Shown one piece after another: positions 8,658 to 17,147 of a DNA stretch of 64,000 bases. A program made the position numbers and the translations under genes. This DNA is from Flaviflexus massiliensis (GTDB lineage Bacteria > Actinomycetota > Actinomycetes > Actinomycetales > Actinomycetaceae), in assembly GCF_001375495.1 (NCBI RefSeq), contig NZ_LN831058.1, positions 1,632,768 through 1,696,767 on the forward strand. Reading direction: 5' to 3'. Positions within the stretch are counted from its first letter, which is position 1, and each line of letters starts with the position of its first letter. Under the pieces are notes generated by a model. That model was not told the origin of the DNA, searched no databases, and saw only the letters and a program-made list of their open reading frames with translations.

Positions 8658-9974
8658 ATGACTTGGTTTAAACATGAAGCGTCGATCATTGATCGCCCAA
8701 CGATTGAAGACTTGCTCCTTCGCATGGTCGAAGAGTCCAAGAAACGTTTTGGTCTGAGTGAACTGAAGCGAGTGCTCCTCCTCCCCCCGGACATCACCCG
8801 GGCCCACGCAGGTGTGGGTTGGATGACCGAGTTCCTCTACCAGCACCTCGATGAAGCCGGTGCGGAGGTTCACCTCATCCCCACCCTTGGTCAGCACGTC
8901 CCCCACACTCCCGAAGACAACACGTGGATGTTCGGCTCGGTTCCTGAGGAGCGGATTCACCCTCACGACTGGAAGAACGGTGTCACGCATCTCGGCACGA
9001 TCGAAGCCGAATTCGTCAAGGAAAAGACCGGTGGCCTGGTTGATTGGGAGATTCCGATCGACCTGAATACGATGACGGTCACGGAAGACTGGGATCTCAT
9101 CATCAACATCGGGCACATCGTTCCTCACGAGGTGCTGGGCTTTGCCAACCACAATAAGAACTACTTCATTGGGCTCGGTGGTAAGCGTCTTCTTGGCGCC
9201 TCTCACATGGCATCCGCCGTGTACGGTATCGAGAACAATCTCGGCAACCTGCTAACTCCGGTACGGGCATGCTTCAATGAGGCTGAGGAACGCTTCCTTG
9301 GCCACCTCAAGGATGTCTACTTCCAGGTCGTCATGGACTACAACGACGAGGGCCAGCTCATCCACACCGGTGTCTACGTCGGTGATGATCTCGAGACCTA
9401 CTACGACGCTGCGCGAGCTTCCCTTGCTCTAAACATTACGCAGTTCGACAAGCCGGTGAAGAAGATCGTGGCGGTCATGCAGGCGGATGAGTTCCGTGCA
9501 ACCTGGGTCGCCAATAAGGCTGTCTACCGCACCCGCATGGCAATCGAAGATGGTGGCGAGCTGCTTGTTATTGCTCCCGGTGTCGAGCGATTCGGTGAAC
9601 AGCCCGAAGTGGACGAACTCATCCGCAAGTATGGCTACATCAGCCAGGCTGAGGTACTGGAGCTCTACGAGACTCAGGAAGACATGCAGGATATCCCCCA
9701 CGGAACTGCACACCTCGTGCACGGCTCCTCAGAAGGACGCTTCACCATCACCTACGCTCCCGGTGCACTCACGAAGGAAGACATCGAGTCCGTCGGATAC
9801 CAGTACATGGATGTAAACGAAGCACTCGAGCGGTACAACCCGGACGTGATGGCCGACGGCTGGAACACGATGCCCGACGGTGAAGAAGTCTTCTTCATCT
9901 CCACCCCATCAGCAGGGCTCTGGGCAACCAAGGAAAAGCTCGACCAGCGATCACAGCACGAACAACACAACTAG
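8658..9974 (+). CDS. LarA-type nickel-pincer 2-hydroxyacid racemase/epimerase
   Basis: LarA enzymes use the nickel-pincer nucleotide cofactor to invert C2 of alpha-hydroxyacids by hydride removal and return. Landmarks in the 438 residues: PDITR (44-48, matching the DxTR substrate motif), LGQHVPH (78-83, cofactor histidine region), and GHIVPH ending at H157, K167 and H183. These last three match H174, K184 and H200 of Lactobacillus plantarum LarA with identical spacing (10 and 16 residues), so cofactor attachment and nickel binding look intact. The GGK of lactate racemases is altered (NHNKNYF), so lactate may not be the substrate. Followed by a strong hairpin and a TRAP transporter. Cofactor genes larB and larE are about 36 kb away in a uronate operon; larC is not in the window. 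Confidence 0.87.
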   Translation: MTWFKHEASIIDRPTIEDLLLRMVEESKKRFGLSELKRVLLLPPDITRAHAGVGWMTEFLYQHLDEAGAEVHLIPTLGQHVPHTPEDNTWMFGSVPEERIHPHDWKNGVTHLGTIEAEFVKEKTGGLVDWEIPIDLNTMTVTEDWDLIINIGHIVPHEVLGFANHNKNYFIGLGGKRLLGASHMASAVYGIENNLGNLLTPVRACFNEAEERFLGHLKDVYFQVVMDYNDEGQLIHTGVYVGDDLETYYDAARASLALNITQFDKPVKKIVAVMQADEFRATWVANKAVYRTRMAIEDGGELLVIAPGVERFGEQPEVDELIRKYGYISQAEVLELYETQEDMQDIPHGTAHLVHGSSEGRFTITYAPGALTKEDIESVGYQYMDVNEALERYNPDVMADGWNTMPDGEEVFFISTPSAGLWATKEKLDQRSQHEQHN

Positions 9975-10013
9975 GTCGCGCAAGTGAATTCAGGTCCGTG
10001 AGGCCTATAAATT

Positions 10014-10047
10014 CTGATGGGCGGGGTGGCAACACCTCGCCCATCAG
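10014..10047 (+). terminator. Long hairpin after larA-type gene
   Basis: A 15-base-pair stem (CTGATGGGCGGGGTG paired with CACCTCGCCCATCAG, one G-T wobble) closes a GCAA tetraloop. It starts 40 bases after the stop codon. It lacks a strong T run, with only GCTTCTT following, but its stability suggests transcription termination or mRNA 3' end protection. Confidence 0.68.
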
Positions 10048-10076
10048 GCTTCTTGGCAATCTGATCAAGAATGTTT

Positions 10077-10090
10077 GCGCAATGTTGCGC
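10077..10090. promoter_or_regulatory. Perfect 14-base palindrome upstream of TRAP genes
   Basis: GCGCAA-TG-TTGCGC is a perfect inverted repeat, with a further T on one side. It lies 389 bases before dctP. It could be an operator, but no regulator is adjacent and no function can be assigned. Confidence 0.3.
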
Positions 10091-10478
10091 GAATAGTTGT
10101 ACCCAAAAAGTGGACATTTCATGGCTAGCCCAATACTTGCCAGTGATTGCCATCGTGCTTTGTGGTCGGATTCATCGTGCTTTAATGACAAAATTGCTGC
10201 ACGCGGGTATCGACGTAATGGTGTTAACATGCGGTTTGAGATCTAAGTGAGCAGTAAAAATTTGGCTCAAATACGAGGTTTTCTCGGCCTGAAATTCTGC
10301 ACTTATTTGCAATCGCTGACCGCATATGGGTCGAACTGGCAACACACGGCAACAGCAACTCTTTCCGCTGACAGATAAATAGTATGAAAGTGCGATGTTA
10401 CCAACGCCTATCCAGTGCGATGGAGCTCGACGGAGATCCACACGGGTAACACGGCGAAACGCAAGGAAGCGAGGCGCT

Positions 10479-11495
10479 ATGAGGCGACTTACACGACTAG
10501 CAGGAGCGGCAGCCGGTTCCGCTCTGCTCCTAACCGCGTGCAGTGGCACTCTTGAACCGGGACAGAACGACGGGGATGTCCTCCATCTGGCTTTGAACCA
10601 GACGGAGTCGCACCCTTCGTATATTGCTCTCGATCACTGGGGTGACTACTTGGAGGAACAGACGGACGGACGCTGGTCCATTGAGATCTACCCGAACGAA
10701 ACTCTCGGTGCGCAGGCCGAAGCTCTGCAGCTTGTTTCCGACGGTTCGGTTGAGATGGCGATTGTGTCAGGCCCACAGCTGGAGAACTTGAACAAGGACT
10801 TCATTGCTCTGAACCTGCCTACGACATTCGATGACATTGACCATCAGATGCTCGTGCTCGGTAAAGAAGAGGTCGTTGGAGAGCTCTTCAACTCTCTACG
10901 CGAAACGAACAACATCGTTGTTCTCGGTGGCTTCACTCAAGGCAACCGCAGTGTCTACACGACTTTTGGTCCCGTGGAAAGCCCAGACGATCTCCACGGT
11001 AAAAAGCTCCGAGTCCAGGAATCTGAATTGAACTTGGCGATGGCTGAGGCTCTTGGTGCTTCCGCCACCCCCATGGCCTATGGCGAGCTGTACTCGGGGC
11101 TTCAGTCCGGTGTTGTTGATGCTGCAGAGAACAATGAAATTTCGTACGCCACACAGCGCCACTACGAAGTTGCACCGTACTGGTCACAGACCAACCACCT
11201 CGTGGGCCTCGACTATCTCATCATCAACTCGACGATGCTGGATTCGATGACCCCGGAAGACCGCGCGATCTTCGATAAGGGGTGGGAACTTGCCCGGGCT
11301 GAACACGTCGAACTGTGGGTTGCCGATACGGAGACCGCACTTCAGCAGGCTGTTGAAGATGGCGCCACCGTCACGATCGTGGATGAAACGATTTTCGATG
11401 AGGCACTCGAGCCGCTCGTTGACCGCTTCCTCACGACCGAAACTCAGCTGAAAGTCTATGAGGGTGCTCGTGCACTCTCCGAAAAGGAGGAGTGA
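10479..11495 (+). CDS. dctP: TRAP transporter solute-binding lipoprotein (DctP family)
   Basis: The extracytoplasmic subunit of a TRAP transporter captures an organic acid and delivers it to the membrane subunits. The 338-residue product starts at the ATG at 10479 after AAGGAAGCGAGG. It has a lipoprotein signal (MRRLTRLAGAAAGSALLLTA then C at the lipobox LLTAC), then the family pattern SHPSYIALDHWGDYLEEQTDGR, LGAQAEALQLVSDGSVEMA, and the arginine-bearing segment GKKLRVQESE that binds substrate carboxylates. MAYGELYSGLQSGVVDAAEN is a strong DctP signature. An ORF extension upstream to 10395 is not family-like. It overlaps or abuts dctQ, forming a dctPQM operon. DctP relatives often bind uronates, aldonates or C4 acids. 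Confidence 0.93.
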   Translation: MRRLTRLAGAAAGSALLLTACSGTLEPGQNDGDVLHLALNQTESHPSYIALDHWGDYLEEQTDGRWSIEIYPNETLGAQAEALQLVSDGSVEMAIVSGPQLENLNKDFIALNLPTTFDDIDHQMLVLGKEEVVGELFNSLRETNNIVVLGGFTQGNRSVYTTFGPVESPDDLHGKKLRVQESELNLAMAEALGASATPMAYGELYSGLQSGVVDAAENNEISYATQRHYEVAPYWSQTNHLVGLDYLIINSTMLDSMTPEDRAIFDKGWELARAEHVELWVADTETALQQAVEDGATVTIVDETIFDEALEPLVDRFLTTETQLKVYEGARALSEKEE

Positions 11496-11497
11496 CC

Positions 11498-12106
11498 ATG
11501 ATGCCAATGATCAAAAAGACGCTTGACAGAATTCTTTATGTCATCGTCGCAGCACTCTTTGCGCTTCTCGTCTTCATTGTGGTGTGGCAGGTCTTTACCC
11601 GCCTCGTGCTCAACGATCCGGCGACATGGACAGAGGAAGGTGCGCGTATGACTTTCGTATGGCTGGGACTATTCGCATCAGCACTGGCCGTGGGCGAACG
11701 CGGACACATCGCTGTTGAGTTCCTTGTCCGCAAGCTTTCAGAAAAGCCCGAACGCGCGGTTGCGATCACTGTTCAGACAGTCATTCTGTTCTTCGCTCTC
11801 CTTATCTTCGTGTTCGGCGGATGGGCAGCATCCCAGAATGCTTGGAACCAGGACCTATCCGCACTCCCCTTCACTGTTGGCCAAATGTATTTAGCTCTCC
11901 CAATCAGCGGTCTACTCATCGCCTTCTACTCCACCTACTACATCATCGGCATCGCGATCGGTGCTGAAGAACCCTATGGGGACAATGCTGATGAAGAGAT
12001 CGCAGTCGCACTCGAACCAGAAATTGCCGAGAAGTCGGCAGCCCAGGCCCAGCTGATCGACACTGACGACGATCACGGGTCCACTGAACCCACCAAGGAG
12101 GCATGA
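11498..12106 (+). CDS. dctQ: TRAP transporter small membrane subunit (DctQ family)
   Basis: DctQ is the small four-helix membrane component that pairs with DctM. The protein shows four hydrophobic segments, with the diagnostic TWTEEGARMTFVWLGLFASA and later LPFTVGQMYLALPISGLLIAFYSTYYII. It ends with an acidic, charged cytoplasmic tail of about 45 residues that is longer than usual. The ATG at 11498 is chosen because AAGGAGG lies seven bases upstream; a GTG at 11492 overlapping the dctP stop is an alternative. It is translationally coupled to dctM through the TGA at 12104-12106. Confidence 0.9.
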   Translation: MMPMIKKTLDRILYVIVAALFALLVFIVVWQVFTRLVLNDPATWTEEGARMTFVWLGLFASALAVGERGHIAVEFLVRKLSEKPERAVAITVQTVILFFALLIFVFGGWAASQNAWNQDLSALPFTVGQMYLALPISGLLIAFYSTYYIIGIAIGAEEPYGDNADEEIAVALEPEIAEKSAAQAQLIDTDDDHGSTEPTKEA

Positions 12107-13410
12107 TGGATCCGAATACCCTCGCAGGCCTCATCCTGCTCGTCGGAATTATTTTCGGCATTGTCTTCTCAGTGCCCATCGCAATCTCGATTGGCGTGTC
12201 CTCGGTACTCGCTGCGACGCCGCTGATCGGAATTGACCAGGCCGCGCTCATGACTGCGCAACGCATGTTTACCGGCATTAACTCGTTCCCGCTGCTCGCG
12301 ATTCCACTCTTCGTGTTGGCCGGTGTCATTATGAACAACGGTGGTATTGCGGGAAGACTTGTTGATGCTGCGAAAGTCGTCACGGGCCGTATGCCTGCCT
12401 CGCTCGCACAAACAACCGTTGTTGCCAACGGACTGTTCGGTGCAGTGTCTGGTGCAGCCGTAGCATCTGCCGCGGCCGTCGGTAACGTTATGCACGCCCG
12501 CATGGTGAACGAAAACTACGACAGGCGCTTCGCCGCTGCTGTCAACGTTGCCTCGGCACCCGCCGGCATGCTCATCCCACCCTCCAACACGTTCATTGTG
12601 TACTCGCTGGTGTCTTCCACCTCGATCGCCGCACTGTTCATGGCGGGCCTCATCCCCGGTATCCTCTGGGTGCTCGCCTGTATGATCGTCGTCCACCTGT
12701 ACGCACGCAAGCAGCCGGGCAAGCTCAAGAACTTCGAGCGCGTATCCTTCGGTGATGCTCTGAAGATTATTTGGCGCGCGGTCCCCTCGCTCCTCATGAT
12801 CGTCATCGTTGTCGGTGGTATTCTCGGCGGTTACTTTACGGCGACCGAGTCGGCCTCCATCGCCGTTGTGTACTGCCTCATCCTGTCGATGATATACCGG
12901 ACCATCAGGATTAGGGAGCTCCCCGGCATCCTCGTCGACGCATCCCGCACAACCGCGATCGTTATGCTGCTCGTGGCCGTGTCGACCGCACTGTCGTTCG
13001 TCATGTCCTTCGCTCGCATCCCTGACCTGATCGCAAGCTCGGTTCTCGGATTCACCGACTCCCCTGCCGTGGTCATGCTCATCATGCTGATCATTCTGCT
13101 CGTGGTTGGTACCTTCATGGACCCCACCCCCGCCATCCTCATCTTCGTGCCGATCTTCCTTCCGATCACAACGGAGCTGGGAATCGACCCGATTCACCTC
13201 GGTACCGCGTTTGTTATGGCACTTTCCATTGGCGTGATCACACCGCCTGTCGGCAATGTGCTCTTCGTGGGTGCAAGAGTGGCCAGGCTTCGAATCGAAC
13301 CGGTCATTTCACGACTGTGGCCGTTCCTCGTTGCGATCCTCATCGCCCTCATTGTAGTTGCGTACATTCCCGCGCTCTCAACGTGGCTCCCTACAACCAT
13401 GGGCTTGTAG
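12106..13410 (+). CDS. dctM: TRAP transporter large permease subunit (DctM family)
   Basis: DctM forms the translocation pathway and uses a sodium gradient for uptake. The roughly 434-residue protein has about a dozen hydrophobic segments, with family signatures FPLLAIPLFVLAGVIMNNGG, GAVSGAAVASAAAVGNVMH and PPSNTFIVYSLVSSTSIAALF. Near the C terminus it has GTFMDPTPAILIFVPIFLP and SIGVITPPVGNVLFVG, both highly typical. AAGGAG lies five bases before the ATG at 12106; the ATG at 12103 is an alternative. A rho-independent-type hairpin follows the stop. Confidence 0.94.
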   Translation: MDPNTLAGLILLVGIIFGIVFSVPIAISIGVSSVLAATPLIGIDQAALMTAQRMFTGINSFPLLAIPLFVLAGVIMNNGGIAGRLVDAAKVVTGRMPASLAQTTVVANGLFGAVSGAAVASAAAVGNVMHARMVNENYDRRFAAAVNVASAPAGMLIPPSNTFIVYSLVSSTSIAALFMAGLIPGILWVLACMIVVHLYARKQPGKLKNFERVSFGDALKIIWRAVPSLLMIVIVVGGILGGYFTATESASIAVVYCLILSMIYRTIRIRELPGILVDASRTTAIVMLLVAVSTALSFVMSFARIPDLIASSVLGFTDSPAVVMLIMLIILLVVGTFMDPTPAILIFVPIFLPITTELGIDPIHLGTAFVMALSIGVITPPVGNVLFVGARVARLRIEPVISRLWPFLVAILIALIVVAYIPALSTWLPTTMGL

Positions 13411-13428
13411 CGGCTACTAAGTAGCGTC

Positions 13429-13469
13429 AAAGGTGGGTGGCCCGGACAAATCCGGACCACCCACCTTTT
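13429..13469 (+). terminator. Terminator of the dctPQM operon
   Basis: AAAGGTGGGTGG pairs with CCACCCACCTTT, with an additional CCGG/CCGG inner stem, followed by TTTT C. It begins 18 bases after the dctM stop and forms a classic intrinsic terminator. Confidence 0.8.
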
Positions 13470-13620
13470 CTGTCTATTCCCTCACCTGCATCCCATCAGG
13501 AGAGCGACTTTTCCTCGCCAGGATCAGGAATGCACACTTCTTCACTCTGAGCGATCTAGTTTTGTTCTCAACTACTTCTGTGGTTATATGATGAGGTCGT
13601 ACAAAGTAAAAGGAAAAGCG

Positions 13621-14148
13621 ATGAGGGTTGGAATCGTTGTTGGATCGATCCGCGAAGGCCGCGTTGGCGAGCAGGTAGGCCAGTGGATCCTGGAACAGGC
13701 GCAGGCCCACGGCGGAGCCGACTTCGAACTCGTTGACCTCAAGAAGTTCAACGTCCCGCTGTTCACCTCCGAGACCCACCCGGCAATGGCAAACCGCAAC
13801 TACGATGATCCGGCCGTCCAGTCCTGGAGCGACAAGATCAACGAATTCGATGCCTTCATCTTCGTCACCGCAGAGTACAAACACGGTGTCCCCGGTGCTT
13901 TCAAGAACGCTTTCGACTCAATCGCTCCCGAGTGGATGAACAAGCGCATCGCTTTCGTCGGTTACGGCGCTGCCAACGGCACCCGCGCAATCGAGCAGTG
14001 GCGTGGCATCGTTGCCAACATGAACATGTGGGATATCCGCTCTACCGTTGAGCTCAGCCTCTTCACCGAGTTCAACGAGACCGGCTTCGCCCCCGATGCT
14101 CGCCGCAATGACGACCTCAAGGCTCTTCTCGATCAGCTCGTTGCCTAA
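13621..14148 (+). CDS. NADPH-dependent FMN reductase family protein
   Basis: The 175-residue flavodoxin-like protein begins MRVGIVVGSIREGRVGEQV, the phosphate-binding loop of FMN reductases, and has the family core FIFVTAEYKHGVPGAFKNAFDS, where the tyrosine and glycine-proline region sits over the flavin. Members reduce FMN or quinones using NAD(P)H. The ATG at 13621 is preceded by AAAAGGAAAAGCG; an upstream in-frame ATG at 13588 adds residues not found in the family. It stands alone between two terminators, so it is probably monocistronic. Confidence 0.9.
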   Translation: MRVGIVVGSIREGRVGEQVGQWILEQAQAHGGADFELVDLKKFNVPLFTSETHPAMANRNYDDPAVQSWSDKINEFDAFIFVTAEYKHGVPGAFKNAFDSIAPEWMNKRIAFVGYGAANGTRAIEQWRGIVANMNMWDIRSTVELSLFTEFNETGFAPDARRNDDLKALLDQLVA

Positions 14149-14192
14149 GAACGGAACGTGGCTCAGAGTTAACACAAGCGAATAAGAACCGG

Positions 14193-14218
14193 GTGCGGGG
14201 TGGGAAACCATCCCGCAC
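14193..14218 (+). terminator. Terminator after FMN reductase gene
   Basis: GTGCGGGGTGG pairs with CCATCCCGCAC around a GAAA tetraloop, followed by TTTCCTTATT. It lies 45 bases after the stop codon. Confidence 0.72.
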
Positions 14219-14472
14219 TTTCCTTATTCGGACGTGGAGTCTGCCTGATCACGGATTAACCGTCGTGGCTATGGAACTTGATCGCGACCATGTCTATTCT
14301 TGTGCGGCCACAGAACTTATCTTGCGGCCCGTGTTCGCAGGTTACCGGCTGTTTTCCTAGCTTGGAACGACTACTGGCACGCAAGATTTGTTGGGGCGCA
14401 CTCCCATGCCAGTGCCCCTGCAATTTCGTCAACTCCCATGTGGCATTCAGGTTGCCGCGATAATGTGGGTGT

Positions 14473-15111
14473 ATGGATCTAGTCACAAGTGAACGAGCTC
14501 GCCTGCTGTCGACGATGGAACGTGTGGGTGGTGAAGCCCCAACACTGTGCGAAGGGTGGAATACGACAGATCTTCTTCGGCACCTCGTGATCCGTGAATA
14601 CTATCCGCATCTTGCACTCACATCGAAAATCCCTGGCAAGTTCACTCAGGGGCAACGAGAGGCAAAGGCCAGGCTCGAGGAAGCCGATTTTGAAGAGCTT
14701 CTCGACGAGTTCAGGAGTAGCCACCAGAAGTACTCTCCGCTGCAGCTGTCTGCCGTCAACAAGGCATTCAACACTCTCGAGTACGTCATCCACCACGAGG
14801 ACGTGAGGCGTGCTCAGGAGCCACAGCTTGGCAGGATCCTGCTTGATGAGGAACAGAAGGAAATCTTCTCCTCGCTCAAAGTTATTTCACAGCTGTCGTT
14901 CCTCAAGGCTCCGGTAAGAATCGTTCTCGATGCTCCCGGCGTGGGGAGCACAACAGTCCTTGCATCAAAGCGACACGATAGGACCGTGACGATCATAGGA
15001 GCTCCGCTCGAGATGGCTCTATTCGCTTTCGGTCGAGAGAAGTACAAGCTCCAATTCGAGGGGCCCGACGATGCTGTCGATGCGGTCACAACTATGAACA
15101 GAAAATCTTAA
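14473..15111 (+). CDS. DinB/mycothiol-type maleylpyruvate isomerase N-terminal domain protein (TIGR03085-like)
   Basis: This 212-residue protein has the four-helix DinB-like fold pattern of actinobacterial mycothiol-dependent enzymes: MDLVTSERARLLSTMERVG, CEGWNTTDLLRHLVIRE with a metal-type histidine, and EYVIHHEDVRRAQEP with two further histidines. The C-terminal part (about residues 135-212) is a small alpha/beta domain ending in a GAPLEMALFAFGRE helix, typical of the TIGR03085 group. The reaction is unknown. The start ATG at 14473 gives the conserved N terminus. A hairpin follows at 15185-15213. Confidence 0.77.
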   Translation: MDLVTSERARLLSTMERVGGEAPTLCEGWNTTDLLRHLVIREYYPHLALTSKIPGKFTQGQREAKARLEEADFEELLDEFRSSHQKYSPLQLSAVNKAFNTLEYVIHHEDVRRAQEPQLGRILLDEEQKEIFSSLKVISQLSFLKAPVRIVLDAPGVGSTTVLASKRHDRTVTIIGAPLEMALFAFGREKYKLQFEGPDDAVDAVTTMNRKS

Positions 15112-15184
15112 TCTTCCCGGCGGGACCACGATGACAGATGGGTCCCCCGTGGTGAGGCGCCGGCTGGGGTTGGTCGGAGACGAA

Positions 15185-15213
15185 GAGGTGGCGGGAGAAT
15201 ATCCCGCCACCTC
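15185..15213. terminator. Convergent-region hairpin terminator
   Basis: GAGGTGGCGGGA and TCCCGCCACCTC form a perfect 12-base-pair stem with a five-base loop. It lies between the end of the DinB-fold gene and the converging MerR gene, and could serve both strands. T content downstream is modest. Confidence 0.7.
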
Positions 15214-15285
15214 ACTCTTATGACGATGATGACGATTAATATCCGTCAGTTGAGCATGCGACTTGTAAGCCTGCGCTCGTGATGC

Positions 15286-15840
15286 CTAGGAGATGTTGCG
15301 GCGAGCGCGACGCTCGGCAAGCTCATCCTTAACACCCTCGGCAAACGTGGCTTCAGCTCGTTCGGTTGGTAGCTCGGAGAGAGAGAACTCGATCTCCTGC
15401 CAGACACGACCAAGCGCAATGCCGAAGACTCCCTGACCGCCGTTGACGAGATCAATGACTTCGTCGTTCGATGTGCATTCGTAAACCGATGCGCCGTCGG
15501 ACATAAGGGTGATGCCGGCAAGGTCATGCACGCCGTGCTGCGATAGCTGGTTGATGGCGACCCGGATCTGCTGGAGCGAAACACCGGTGTCGAGAAGCCT
15601 CTTCACCACCTTGAGAACGAGAATATCGCGGAAGGAATAGAGTCGCTGGGACCCGGATCCCTGTGCGCCACGGATGCTGGGCGAAACCAGTCCGGTCCTG
15701 TCCCAGTAGTCCAGCTGCCGATAGGTGATCCCCACTGCCTTGCAGGCAATCGGTCCACGGTAACCCTCGGACTCATCCAGCGGTTGATCCTCACCAAATA
15801 GTGAGGGCTGGAAGGTCTGGGTGTGTGCGGCTTCGTTCAC
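15286..15840 (-). CDS. MerR family regulator (Rv1830-like)
   Basis: The approximately 184-residue product has a MerR winged-helix DNA-binding domain: YRGPIACKAVGITYRQLDYW, then GSGSQRLYSFRDILVLK and GVSLQQIRVAI. The C-terminal part (ITLMSDGASVYECTSNDEVIDLV and GGQGVFGIALGRVW) matches the actinobacterial group represented by Mycobacterium tuberculosis Rv1830, an otherwise unusual MerR type with its own dimerisation region. The GTG at 15838-15840 is chosen since GGAGG lies five bases upstream. It belongs to the conserved block garA-ftsR-merR, which is linked to growth and cell division in mycobacteria and corynebacteria. Confidence 0.87.
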   Translation of the reverse strand: MNEAAHTQTFQPSLFGEDQPLDESEGYRGPIACKAVGITYRQLDYWDRTGLVSPSIRGAQGSGSQRLYSFRDILVLKVVKRLLDTGVSLQQIRVAINQLSQHGVHDLAGITLMSDGASVYECTSNDEVIDLVNGGQGVFGIALGRVWQEIEFSLSELPTERAEATFAEGVKDELAERRARRNIS

Positions 15841-15954
15841 CACGGCCTCCAATTCCTTTTAGCTTCACCTAACGTTATGCCGGGAGGATTGCTCGGTCAA
15901 TCACCTGGCCGACTTCGGTTTCGGCGTGTCGTTCCTCAAGTAGTGCTTGAGGCT

Positions 15955-16704
15955 TTAGTCGAGTTCGATCTCCACATTTTCGACCAGGAGAGACTGGTAG
16001 AGCTTGACGAGAAGGGCCGACATCTCACTGCCTTGAGCATATGCTCTTTCCCGTGCGACCGGTGATTGTTTGGCGAGCTGTGGGGCCAGGACAGAACGCA
16101 CCATGTTGGCATGGTTGTGCGCCGAGTTCTTGACGGACCTCACCTGCCTAATATCCACACCAGCATCGATCAGCATCGTCGCGTACCTGACGATGTCCAC
16201 AGCGTGGGAGGTAAGCCGTCCGCGCGGATCAACTTCGACGACACCAAGTCGCGCGAGCTCCTCAATGTCTTCAACCGTTGCTCCGGTCAGGTCGGCAACC
16301 TCACGCTTGGTGAGGCGTGTGCCGGGCTTGGGCCGGGGAACATCGTCGTGAGCAACCGCTCTCATGCGGCCGGGGTGGCCGTCACCTGCTCGGCCACTGT
16401 CGAGCTGGTCGAGCAGTTCACCGATTTGCGTGAGCGGGAGGTACCTGTCGCGCTGCTCGGTGAGGATGAACTGCAGGCGTGCCACATCGGCGCGCGAGAA
16501 GAGGCGCTGATTGGAAGCTGTGCGGTGCGGGACAACGAGTTCGATAGTCTCGTAGTACCGGATCTTCGAGACGTTGAGCATCGGAAACTCAGCACTAAGA
16601 ATTTCGCGCACCTCACCGATCTTCAGAGTCGGTTCGTGAGAGACATCAAATGGCCACGATACGGGTGTGTCATCGTGATGAAGTTTCTTTTCAGATTGCG
16701 CCAT
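15955..16704 (-). CDS. ftsR: MerR-like cell-division regulator FtsR (Rv1828-like)
   Basis: The 249-residue protein starts with a MerR-type helix-turn-helix (LKIGEVREILSAEF, VSKIRYYETIELVVPHRTAS, NQRLFSRADVARLQFIL) and continues with a second helical part (TRLTKREVADLTGATVEDIE, then GVVEVDPRGRLTSHAVDIVRY) matching the FtsR/Rv1828 family. FtsR activates ftsZ expression in corynebacteria. Its ATG at 16702-16704 overlaps the garA stop by one base, so the two are co-translated. Gene order garA, ftsR, merR is the standard actinobacterial arrangement, which supports the assignment. Confidence 0.89.
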   Translation of the reverse strand: MAQSEKKLHHDDTPVSWPFDVSHEPTLKIGEVREILSAEFPMLNVSKIRYYETIELVVPHRTASNQRLFSRADVARLQFILTEQRDRYLPLTQIGELLDQLDSGRAGDGHPGRMRAVAHDDVPRPKPGTRLTKREVADLTGATVEDIEELARLGVVEVDPRGRLTSHAVDIVRYATMLIDAGVDIRQVRSVKNSAHNHANMVRSVLAPQLAKQSPVARERAYAQGSEMSALLVKLYQSLLVENVEIELD

Positions 16705-17147
16705 TACTGTGTGCGGTTGGGTGAAGCATGGAAGGTCATCCGGTACTTACCGATCTGAACCTCATCACCGGTCATGAGTGACATTTCGTCGATACGTTCG
16801 CGGTTGACGTAGGTACCGTTGAGCGAGCCGTGATCGCGCACGTAGAAGTTGCCCTCGTGGCGCAAGAACTCGCAGTGCTGCCGAGAGACAGTTACGTCAT
16901 CAAGGAAGATATCTGACTTGGGGTGGCGTCCCGCGATCGTGGACTCGGAGTCGAGAAGGAACCGCGCCCCGCTATTGGGGCCCTTTTGGACGAGAAGGAG
17001 CGCGGAGAATGGAGGCAGTGCCTGTACTGCCGCAAAATCCTGTTCGCTCATCCCAATCCTGCGAGCGTCGAGTTCACCCGTTTCGGGAGAGCCGCTAATC
17101 GCAGAGAACTGTGAAGTTGCCGTGGGATCAATCTCGGGGTTCGACAT
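16704..17147 (-). CDS. garA: FHA-domain regulator GarA/OdhI
   Basis: GarA binds phosphothreonine through its forkhead-associated domain and, in mycobacteria and corynebacteria, inhibits 2-oxoglutarate dehydrogenase and controls glutamate metabolism. The 147-residue protein has a short N-terminal tail with TATSQF, resembling the phosphorylated ETTSVF motif of GarA, then the FHA domain: FLLDSESTIAGRHPKSDIFL, DDVTVSRQHCEFLR and HGSLNGTYVNRERID, which carries the conserved G-R, S-x-x-H and N-G residues. The ATG at 17145-17147 is chosen because GAGGAGG lies just upstream. It heads the ftsR/merR block. Whether the phosphorylation site works despite the changed first residue is untested. Confidence 0.9.
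   Translation of the reverse strand: MSNPEIDPTATSQFSAISGSPETGELDARRIGMSEQDFAAVQALPPFSALLLVQKGPNSGARFLLDSESTIAGRHPKSDIFLDDVTVSRQHCEFLRHEGNFYVRDHGSLNGTYVNRERIDEMSLMTGDEVQIGKYRMTFHASPNRTQ

Larger units (their letters stand above)
9975..10478. other. Intergenic region between larA-type gene and TRAP operon
   Basis: No gene is supported in these 504 bases. The region holds a long hairpin at 10014-10047, a 14-base palindrome at 10077-10090, and three GCAAC words at 10339-10343, 10349-10353 and 10355-10359 upstream of dctP. GCAAC is also the half-site of the motif found before gnd and larE. Confidence 0.6.

Noticed and set aside
12169-13197. 342-codon minus-strand ORF opposite dctM
   Set aside because: Its composition (Asp/His/Glu/Asn-rich) is the usual antisense of a membrane protein gene.
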